A stretch of 5,048 nucleotides of DNA from JBECKR01 sp040235415 (GTDB taxonomy: Bacteria; Acidobacteriota; Polarisedimenticolia; Polarisedimenticolales; Polarisedimenticolaceae), in contig JBECKR010000176.1 of assembly GCA_040235415.1 (NCBI GenBank), positions 1-5,048 of the forward strand, read 5' to 3'. A model generated the notes under the pieces. That model ran no database searches and was not told the DNA's origin. It saw only the letters and a program-made list of their open reading frames with translations. Positions 1 to 5,048 of the stretch are shown in pieces. Numbering within the stretch: the first letter of the stretch is position 1; every line of letters begins with the position of its first letter. The position numbers and the translations under genes are program-made.

Positions 1-1
1 C

Positions 2-211
2 TGCACATCGAGCGGCATCGTCCGCTTTCGTGTGCTGCCCGGCGACGAGATCACTGCAGGCCAGCCCGTCGCCGCGATCTACAGCGCCTTCGGCTCGCTC
101 GAGGAAACGCTGCGCGCGGAGACCGCCGGCATCGTGGCGTTGACGCTGACCCTGTTCGCGTGGGACGATCTCGGACCCGCGCGGTCCGGGCCGGTACCAC
201 GCGGCGCTTGA
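2..211 (+). CDS. C-terminal fragment, probable succinylglutamate desuccinylase/aspartoacylase-family protein
   Basis: This is an open frame entering from the left edge and ending at TGA 209-211; only the last 69 residues are visible. The readable part has the pattern SGIVRFRVLPGDEITAGQPV, then a segment IYSAFGSLEETLRAETAGIV. The order 'G-I-(x)-PGD-x-(x)-x-GQ-x-(x)-A-I-(x)-FG-(x)-E-(x)-R-A-(x)-GIV' resembles the C-terminal beta domain of the zinc-dependent desuccinylase/aspartoacylase family, which follows the catalytic domain. The same pattern occurs in biotin/lipoyl-like beta sandwiches, so another carrier or efflux-adaptor domain is a possible alternative. After GIVAL the sequence departs from the usual closing strand and ends in a Pro/Gly/Arg-rich tail. 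No catalytic residues are in view, so activity and substrate cannot be judged. The family call is from motif memory, not a search. Confidence 0.5.
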   Translation, partial: CTSSGIVRFRVLPGDEITAGQPVAAIYSAFGSLEETLRAETAGIVALTLTLFAWDDLGPARSGPVPRGA

Positions 212-237
212 TGCCCGACCGCACGGTTCCCTATAAT
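208..237 (+). promoter_or_regulatory. Candidate sigma-70-type promoter for ilvE
   Basis: A perfect TATAAT lies at 232-237, conspicuous in such GC-rich DNA. TTGATG at 208-213 (4 of 6 to TTGACA) sits 18 bases upstream. The -35 box overlaps the TGA stop codon (209-211) of the preceding gene. Transcription would start near 243-245, leaving a leader of about 35 bases before the ilvE ATG. That is too short for a T-box or a leader-peptide attenuator, so branched-chain amino acid control by attenuation is not supported here. I saw no clear operator palindrome. Confidence 0.55.
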
Positions 238-278
238 CCGCGTCCGCCCTTCTCGCCATTCCTCGAACGGAGACGACC

Positions 279-1202
279 ATGGCCATCAAGAGCAGCGAGC
301 GCATCTGGATGAACGGCGAGCTCGTGCCGTGGGCCGAAGCCAAGGTCCACGTGCTGTCGCACGTCCTGCACTACGGCTCGTCGGTGTTCGAGGGGATTCG
401 GTGCTACGCGACGCGCCGCGGACCCGCGGTCTTCCGCCTCCCGGAGCACATCCGGCGGTTGTACGACTCGGCGCGGATCTACCGCATGGAGATCCCGTAC
501 CCCTACGACCGGATCGTCGAGGCCTGCGGCGAGACGATCCGCGCGAACGGCCTCGAAGCGTGCTACATCCGGCCGCTCGTGTACCGCGGCTACGGCTCGA
601 TCGGCGTCAACCCGTTTCCGTGCCCCGTCGAGGTCGTCATCGCGACCTGGGAGTGGGGCGCGTACCTCGGGGAGGACGCCGCCAACAACGGCGTCGACGT
701 CCAGGTGTCGTCGTGGAACCGGCTCGCGCCGAACACCATCCCGCCCCTCGCGAAGGCGGGAGCGAACTACGCCAACGCGCAGCTGATCAAGATGGAGGCG
801 ATCACGAACGGCTATGCCGAGGCGATCGCCCTCGACCCGCAGGGCTACGTCAGCGAGGGCTCCGGCGAGAACCTCTTTCTGGTGCGCGAGGGCAAGGTGT
901 ACACCCCCGACCTGAGCTCCTCGATCCTGGCCGGGATCACGCGCGATTCCGTGAAGCACCTCCTGCGCGAGGCCGGCATCGAGGTTCGCGAGGTCCGGCT
1001 GCCGCGCGCGGCGCTGTACGTCGCCGACGAGATGTTCTTCACCGGAACCGCGGCCGAGATCACGCCGATCCGCAGCGTCGACCGCATCCCGATCGGCAGC
1101 GGGAAGCCGGGACCCGTGACTCGTCGCCTGCAGGAGACGTTCCTCGGTATCGTCCGCGGCGACGGCGAGGACCGGCACGGCTGGCTGCATCCGATCGGTT
1201 GA
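279..1202 (+). CDS. ilvE: Branched-chain amino acid aminotransferase (IlvE)
   Basis: This PLP-dependent fold-type IV (class IV) aminotransferase is expected in the cytoplasm, where it interconverts Leu, Ile and Val with their 2-oxo acids using 2-oxoglutarate/glutamate (EC 2.6.1.42). The 307 residues match the length of E. coli IlvE and are nearly collinear with it. Visible signatures are SSVFEGIRCY (34-43), YIRPLVYRGYGSIGVNP (106-122), SSWNRLAPNTIPP followed by LAKAGANY, where Lys159 is the expected Schiff-base lysine, GYVSEGSGENLF (189-200, with Glu193), the phosphate-binding GITRDS (219-224), and FTGTAAEITPIRSVD (254-268, with Thr257). The chain ends GEDRHGWL, as in enteric IlvE. These features argue against D-amino acid transaminase or aminodeoxychorismate lyase, which share the fold. 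The ATG is supported by ACGGAGA at 267-273, six bases upstream. The preceding gene ends 67 bases before it, and a promoter candidate lies in that gap. No other ilv or leu gene is in the window, so the gene appears detached from a biosynthetic operon. Confidence 0.96.
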   Translation: MAIKSSERIWMNGELVPWAEAKVHVLSHVLHYGSSVFEGIRCYATRRGPAVFRLPEHIRRLYDSARIYRMEIPYPYDRIVEACGETIRANGLEACYIRPLVYRGYGSIGVNPFPCPVEVVIATWEWGAYLGEDAANNGVDVQVSSWNRLAPNTIPPLAKAGANYANAQLIKMEAITNGYAEAIALDPQGYVSEGSGENLFLVREGKVYTPDLSSSILAGITRDSVKHLLREAGIEVREVRLPRAALYVADEMFFTGTAAEITPIRSVDRIPIGSGKPGPVTRRLQETFLGIVRGDGEDRHGWLHPIG

Positions 1203-1227
1203 CTCCCCGGACGCCCGTCCCTAGATT
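1199..1227 (+). promoter_or_regulatory. Candidate sigma-70-type promoter for pilT
   Basis: TTGACT (1199-1204, 5 of 6 to TTGACA) is followed after exactly 17 bases by TAGATT (1222-1227, 4 of 6 to TATAAT). The -35 box overlaps the ilvE stop codon TGA at 1200-1202. Predicted transcription would start near 1233-1236, just before a GC-only hairpin and about 60 bases ahead of the pilT ATG. The match is by eye; the -10 box is imperfect and the call could be chance. Confidence 0.4.
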
Positions 1228-1237
1228 CCTCCGAGGA

Positions 1238-1260
1238 CGCCGCCGGCCGGCCCGGCGGCG
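1238..1260 (+). other. Perfect 9-bp GC hairpin in the pilT leader / ilvE 3' region
   Basis: CGCCGCCGG (1238-1246) pairs perfectly with CCGGCGGCG (1252-1260) across a 5-base loop (CCGGC). Pairing stops at the flanking A/G mismatch. There is no T-run after the right arm (the sequence goes on GGTCGTGTCC), so it is not a canonical intrinsic terminator. It could be a weak terminator of ilvE, a 3'-end stabiliser, or a hairpin at the 5' end of a pilT mRNA. GC-rich background makes such stems more likely by chance, but nine contiguous perfect pairs in a 94-base gap stand out. Confidence 0.45.
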
Positions 1261-1296
1261 GGTCGTGTCCGCTCACCCGGCGCGCGGAGGACCGGA

Positions 1297-2469
1297 ATGC
1301 ACATCAACGATCTCCTGAAGATCGCGACCGATCACGGGGCCTCGGACCTCCATCTCAAGGTCGGAAGCCACCCGGTGATCCGGGTCAGCGGCAAGCTCGG
1401 CCCGCTCACCGATCAAAAGCGCCTGATGCAGGAGGACACGATCGCGATGGCGTTCAGCATCATGAGCGCCCGCCAGAAGCAGAAGTTCAAGGACAACTTC
1501 GAGATCGACATGGCGTACTCGGTGCCCGGTCTCGGGCGGTTCCGCGTGAACGTGTTCCAACAGCGCGGCACCGTCGGGCTCGTGCTCCGCGTCATCCCGG
1601 TCCGGATCCTGACGGTCCGGGACCTCCTCCTGCCGCCGGTCCTCGAGCAGATCGCCGCCGAGCGCCGCGGGCTGATCCTGGTCACCGGAACCACAGGATC
1701 GGGTAAGTCGACGACGCTCGCCGCGATGATCGACCACGTGAATTCGAACCGCACCGAGCACATCATGACGATCGAGGACCCGATCGAGTTCCTGCACCGC
1801 GACAAGAAGAGCCTCGTGAACCAGCGCGAGGTCGAGGTCGACACCAAGAGCTTCGCGCTCGCCCTGCGGTCCGCGCTCCGGCAGGACCCCGACGTCATCC
1901 TCGTCGGCGAGATGCGGGACTACGAGACGATCGAGACCGCCCTGACGGCGGCCGAGACCGGCCACCTCGTGCTCTCGACGCTGCACACGCTCGATGCCAC
2001 CGAGACCGTCAACCGGGTCATCTCGGTGTTCCCGCCCCACCAGCAGAAGCAGATCCGACTGCAGCTGTCCTCGGTGCTCAAGGCGATCATCTCCATGCGC
2101 CTGGTGCCGCGGGCCGACGGCCGCGGCCGCGTTCCGGCGGTCGAGATCCTGCGGTCGACGCCGTACATCCGGGATTGCATCGAAAACAAGGAGAAGACGA
2201 AGCTGATCCGCGATGCGATCGCGGCGGGCACCTCGCAGTACGGTATGCAGACGTTCGATCAGTCGCTGTACGGCCTGTACCGCCAGGAGCTGATCACTCT
2301 CGAGGAGGCGCTCCGGCAGTGCAGCAACCCCGACGAGTTCAAGCTCAAGGTGGCCGGGATCCAGTCGACCTCCGACATGGCCGCGGAGGAGATGGAGCAG
2401 GCCGCCGCGAGCCGCACCGCCGACGATCCGCACGGCCCGGACTCGCCGTTCGAGTTCTCGCGGAGCTGA
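1297..2469 (+). CDS. pilT: Type IV pilus retraction ATPase PilT
   Basis: This is a hexameric AAA-like secretion ATPase of the GspE/PilT superfamily, acting at the inner-membrane base of the type IV pilus, where it drives pilin depolymerisation and so twitching motility and DNA uptake. Of 390 residues, about 1-110 form the PAS-like N-domain, beginning with GASDLHLKVG (14-23), typical of PilT/PilU. The core holds Walker A GTTGSGKST (131-139), the Asp box TIEDPIEF (158-165), Walker B in DPDVILVGEMRD (197-208, Glu205), and the His box ETGHLVLSTLHT (220-231, His223 and His230). The absence of a GspE-type N-terminal extension and of the four-cysteine zinc motif argues against PilB/GspE. At the site of the AIRNLIRE motif of classical PilT this protein reads YIRDCIEN (290-297), so it may be a PilT paralogue or PilU-like variant. 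Then come YGMQTFDQSL (315-324) and NPDEFKLKVAGI (344-355). Residues from about 360 form a polar, acidic tail of unknown role. GGAGG at 1286-1290, six bases ahead of the ATG, supports the start. No pilus structural genes are nearby. Confidence 0.93.
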   Translation: MHINDLLKIATDHGASDLHLKVGSHPVIRVSGKLGPLTDQKRLMQEDTIAMAFSIMSARQKQKFKDNFEIDMAYSVPGLGRFRVNVFQQRGTVGLVLRVIPVRILTVRDLLLPPVLEQIAAERRGLILVTGTTGSGKSTTLAAMIDHVNSNRTEHIMTIEDPIEFLHRDKKSLVNQREVEVDTKSFALALRSALRQDPDVILVGEMRDYETIETALTAAETGHLVLSTLHTLDATETVNRVISVFPPHQQKQIRLQLSSVLKAIISMRLVPRADGRGRVPAVEILRSTPYIRDCIENKEKTKLIRDAIAAGTSQYGMQTFDQSLYGLYRQELITLEEALRQCSNPDEFKLKVAGIQSTSDMAAEEMEQAAASRTADDPHGPDSPFEFSRS

Positions 2470-2548
2470 CGCCGGCCTCGGTCTTGGCGCGCGGCGGGCC
2501 GCCGGGGTAACCTCGCTCCGCGGCCCCGCGACGCCCCGAGACCGGATC

Positions 2549-3055
2549 ATGGCGGAACGACACCGGAACGATCCCGAGCACGACGCCGTGATCCTGCTCT
2601 CGCGGCGCGCGCTGACGCGCCGCGAGCTCCTGGCCCGCCTCGCGCGGCGCGGCCATCCGCCCGAGGAGGCGGAGCGGGCGGTGCAGACGCTGGCGGAGCG
2701 CGGCCTGATCGATGACCTCGCGGTGGCCAAGCAGCACGTCGCGTCGCGGGGAGCGCGGCGGAGGCTCGGACCGTCGCGACTGCGACTCGAGCTCGAGCGC
2801 CGGGGCGTCGCCGCGGACGTGGCGCGGCGCGCGATCGAAGAGGCGGTCGACGATGGCGTGCTCGATCCGGCCCGAGACCTCGGGAAGGAGGTCCGCCGGC
2901 GCGTCGTCGCGCTGGGCCCGCGGCCGGACCGGCGCGCGCTCGCGCGCGTGTATAATGCGCTGCTTCGCGCGGGTTTCGAGCCGGAGGCGGTCCGCGCGGC
3001 GCTTGAGCCGCACTTCCCCGACCACGGTCCCCGCGAGCCCGGGGAGTCCCGATGA
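2549..3055 (+). CDS. recX: RecX-family regulator of RecA
   Basis: RecX binds the RecA-DNA filament and in most studied bacteria dampens its recombinase and coprotease activity. The 168-residue, all-helical, Arg/Ala-rich protein matches the usual length (E. coli RecX is 166). It shows the tandem three-helix pattern: RRALTRRELLARLARRG (19-35), then a segment ending LAERGLIDDLAVAKQHV (48-64), the central SRGARRRLGPSRLRLELERR (66-85) with the typical 'R-x-x-GP-x-R-L-x-x-EL' core, and a third repeat ending ALARVYNALLRAGFEPEAV (130-148). Sequence conservation in this family is low, so the call rests on pattern plus position directly before alaS, as in E. coli recA-recX-alaS. recA itself is not in the window. 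The ATG has only a poor ribosome-binding site (GAG at 2538-2540 or GGA at 2544-2546), so expression may be low. The frame is open further upstream without an obvious better start. The gene starts 79 bases after pilT and its stop overlaps alaS. Confidence 0.88.
   Translation: MAERHRNDPEHDAVILLSRRALTRRELLARLARRGHPPEEAERAVQTLAERGLIDDLAVAKQHVASRGARRRLGPSRLRLELERRGVAADVARRAIEEAVDDGVLDPARDLGKEVRRRVVALGPRPDRRALARVYNALLRAGFEPEAVRAALEPHFPDHGPREPGESR
3041..3046 (+). promoter_or_regulatory. Shine-Dalgarno site of alaS inside the recX 3' end
   Basis: GGGGAG lies five bases upstream of the alaS ATG at 3052-3054, within the last codons of recX. It fixes the alaS start, and with the ATGA overlap (3052-3055) suggests that alaS can both be initiated on its own and be re-initiated by ribosomes finishing recX. 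Confidence 0.7.
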
Positions 3056-5048
3056 CCTCGCACGACGTCCGGAGCACGTTCTTGGGGTACTTCGCCGAAC
3101 GCGGCCATCGCGTGGTGCCGAGCTCCCCGCTCGTCCTGCCGCGCGACGCCACGCTGCTGTTCGCCAACGCGGGCATGAACCAGTTCAAGGACGTGTTCAC
3201 CGGCCGCGAGCGACGCGACTACGCCCGGGCGGCGTCGTCGCAGAAGTGCCTGCGGGTGTCCGGCAAGCACAACGACCTGGAGCAGGTCGGCCGCACGCCG
3301 CGGCACCACACGTTCTTCGAGATGCTCGGCAACTTCTCGTTCGGGGACTACTTCAAGCGCGAGGCGGTCGAGTTCGCTTGGGATCTCGCGACGCGGGTCT
3401 TCGGGCTCGCACCGGGCCGGCTGTGGGTCACGGTGTTCGGCGGGTCGGAGTCCGCGGCGGCCGACGACGAGGCGTTCTCGCTGTGGCGCGACGGGATCGG
3501 CGTCCCCGAGAGCCGGATCCTGCGGCTCGGCGAGAAGGACAACTTCTGGCGGATGGGGGACACCGGCCCGTGCGGTCCCTGCAGCGAGCTGCACTACGAC
3601 CTCGGGGAGGACCTGCGCTCGGCCGCGGGGGCGTCGACGCCGGAAACGGACGAGCGTCGGTTCATGGAGATCTGGAACCTGGTGTTCATGCAGTTCGACC
3701 AGCAGCCCGACGGATCGCTCGTCCCGCTTCCCGCCCCCAGCGTGGACACCGGCATGGGGCTCGAGCGGATCACCGCCGTGCTGCAGGGCGTGCGGAGCAA
3801 CTACGACACCGACCTGTTCCGGCCGATTCTCGACGCCGCCGCCGCGCGCGCCGGCGTGCGCTACGGCGAGGACGGGGAGCGCGACACGTCGCTTCGCGTG
3901 ATCGCGGATCACGCGCGGGCGCTGTGCTTCCTCGTGGCGGACGGCATCGTCCCCGCAAACGACAACCGCGGCTACGTCCTTCGCAGGATCCTGCGCCGTG
4001 CCATCCGCCACGGCCGCAAGCTCGGCATCGACGAGCCCTTCCTGCATCACGTCACTCCCGCGGTCGTGGAGTCGCTCGGCGGCGTCTACCCCGAGCTGAC
4101 CGCGGCGCGGGCCGCGATCCTCGAGGTCGCACGGCTCGAGGAACGGCGCTTCGCCGAGACGCTGGCGACGAGCCTCGGGATGCTCGAGCAGGCGTTCGAG
4201 GCCGGGCGCGACGGCGGCGGGCCCCGGGTCCTGCCGGGCCGCGAGCTGTTCCGGCTGTACGACACCTACGGTCTGCCGCTCGACCTCGCCCGCGACATCG
4301 CGGAGGAGCACGGCTTCACGCTGGACCAGGCCGGCTTCGAGGCGGAGATGGCGAAGCAGCGCGCGCGCGCCCAGGCGTCGTGGAAGGGGGGCCGCGGGCA
4401 CGAGGCCGCGCCGGTGTGGGGAGAGCTCGCCGAGCGGGTTCCCAATCGCTTCGAGGCGCATTCGCGCGCCCGGATCGACGGCGTCCGGATCCTGGCGCTG
4501 GTGCGGGACGGGCGCCCGATCGACCGCCTCGAGAAGGGGGAGGAAGGCGAGGTCGTTCTCGAGGCCACGCCGTTCTACGCGGAGGCCGGCGGCCAGGTCG
4601 GCGACACCGGCGCGCTCCGGGGCCCCTCGGGGATCGCGGCGGTCCAGGACACGCAGCGGCCCGCGGAGGGGCTCGTGACGTCCCGGATCCGGGTCGAGCG
4701 CGGCGCGCTCGCCGTGGACGAAGCCGTCGATGCCGAGGTCGACGTCGAGCGTCGGGAGGCGATCCGGCGCAACCACACCGCCACGCACCTGGTCCACGCC
4801 GCGCTCCGCGAGGTCGTCGGGACGCACGTCAAGCAGGCGGGGTCGCTCGTGGCCCGGGACCGCCTGCGGTTCGACTTCTCGCATTTCGCCGCGGTCGGCG
4901 AGCGCGCCCTGTCCGACGTCGAGGATCTGGTGAACGAGAAGGTGCTCCAAGCGATCCCCGTGACGACCGCGACCGAGGATCTCGACACCGCCCTCCGGAG
5001 CGGTGCGATGGCGTTGTTCGGGGAGAAGTACGGCGACCGGGTCCGAGT
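3052..5048 (+). CDS. alaS: Alanine-tRNA ligase (AlaRS), 3' end cut by the window
   Basis: AlaRS is a class II synthetase that activates alanine with ATP, charges tRNA-Ala in the cytoplasm and hydrolyses Ser- or Gly-tRNA-Ala in a separate editing domain (EC 6.1.1.7). About 665 of the usual 870-890 residues are present, all open. The catalytic domain includes FANAGMNQFK, SGKHNDLEQVG, the HHTFFEMLGNFSFGDYFK block (GNFSFGDYFK at 93-102), NFWRMGDTGPCGPCSELHYD (164-183) and motif 3, PSVDTGMGLERI (229-240). The tRNA-recognition region begins RGYVLRRILRRAIRHG (306-321). The editing domain opens with TPFYAEAGGQVGD (506-518) and contains the zinc/editing motif HTATH (575-579). The partner CxxxH motif and the oligomerisation (C-Ala) domain lie beyond the right edge. 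No frameshift or lost key residue is seen. The ATG overlaps the recX stop by 4 bases and has a good Shine-Dalgarno, so the two genes form one transcript. Confidence 0.98.
   Translation, partial: MTSHDVRSTFLGYFAERGHRVVPSSPLVLPRDATLLFANAGMNQFKDVFTGRERRDYARAASSQKCLRVSGKHNDLEQVGRTPRHHTFFEMLGNFSFGDYFKREAVEFAWDLATRVFGLAPGRLWVTVFGGSESAAADDEAFSLWRDGIGVPESRILRLGEKDNFWRMGDTGPCGPCSELHYDLGEDLRSAAGASTPETDERRFMEIWNLVFMQFDQQPDGSLVPLPAPSVDTGMGLERITAVLQGVRSNYDTDLFRPILDAAAARAGVRYGEDGERDTSLRVIADHARALCFLVADGIVPANDNRGYVLRRILRRAIRHGRKLGIDEPFLHHVTPAVVESLGGVYPELTAARAAILEVARLEERRFAETLATSLGMLEQAFEAGRDGGGPRVLPGRELFRLYDTYGLPLDLARDIAEEHGFTLDQAGFEAEMAKQRARAQASWKGGRGHEAAPVWGELAERVPNRFEAHSRARIDGVRILALVRDGRPIDRLEKGEEGEVVLEATPFYAEAGGQVGDTGALRGPSGIAAVQDTQRPAEGLVTSRIRVERGALAVDEAVDAEVDVERREAIRRNHTATHLVHAALREVVGTHVKQAGSLVARDRLRFDFSHFAAVGERALSDVEDLVNEKVLQAIPVTTATEDLDTALRSGAMALFGEKYGDRVR

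Noticed and set aside
212..278. Riboswitch, T-box or leader-peptide attenuator ahead of ilvE
   Set aside because: The leader after the predicted start is about 35 bases, with no run of Leu/Ile/Val codons, no paired stems and no T-box-like sequence.
231..1190. A 319-codon minus-strand frame and a 329-codon plus-strand alternative frame over ilvE
   Set aside because: Both overlap ilvE, whose motifs are conserved along its whole length. The alternative translations are Arg/Asp/Pro/Ala-rich and have no recognisable motif.
2492..2504. Short hairpin CGGCG-GGC-CGCCG in the pilT-recX gap as a terminator
   Set aside because: Only 5 base pairs with a 3-base loop and no T-run; stems of this size are expected by chance in such GC-rich sequence.
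2484..2513. A possible promoter before recX: TTGGCG (2484-2489) with TAACCT (2508-2513)
   Set aside because: The -10 box matches only 3 of 6 positions of TATAAT, including a poor centre, so it is not better than chance.
2345..3200. Overlapping minus-strand open frames across recX and the start of alaS
   Set aside because: Composition is Arg/Ala/Pro-rich and without domain signatures; position and content are explained as shadows of recX and alaS.
1273..4950. A 1225-codon open frame on the minus strand running antisense through pilT, recX and most of alaS
   Set aside because: It is a by-product of high-GC coding DNA: with G/C at third positions, antisense stop codons rarely arise. Its translation is a low-complexity run of R, D, A, P, V and H with no recognisable domain, while the + strand carries three well-conserved genes over the same span.

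Overview
The window is a compact, protein-coding stretch from a high-GC bacterium (strong G/C preference at third codon positions, by eye; not counted). All supported genes are on the + strand. It holds the tail of one gene, three complete genes and the first three quarters of a fifth: a probable succinylglutamate desuccinylase/aspartoacylase-family C-terminus (2-211), ilvE (279-1202), pilT (1297-2469), recX (2549-3055) and alaS (3052 to the window end). The gaps are 67, 94 and 79 bases, so no stretch over 300 bases lacks a gene. I see no tRNA, rRNA, insertion sequence, CRISPR array or long repeat.

The PilT ATPase implies type IV pili, hence most likely a diderm. High GC, type IV pili and the recX-alaS pair would fit Acidobacteriota, Myxococcota or a similar lineage, but I cannot assign a phylum from this sequence alone.

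Functionally this is housekeeping plus motility. IlvE carries the last step of Leu/Ile/Val synthesis. PilT retracts type IV pili. RecX modulates RecA. AlaRS charges tRNA-Ala. recX and alaS overlap by 4 bases (ATGA) and are surely co-transcribed. ilvE and pilT each have a promoter-like sequence whose -35 element overlaps the stop codon of the preceding gene, so they may be separate transcription units in a tightly packed row.

I found no convincing new biological system. The points worth a second look are the two stop-codon-embedded promoter candidates, a perfect GC hairpin that would lie at the very 5' end of the pilT leader, the divergent C-terminal motif of PilT, and the recX-alaS pair standing next to pilT where recA might be expected.
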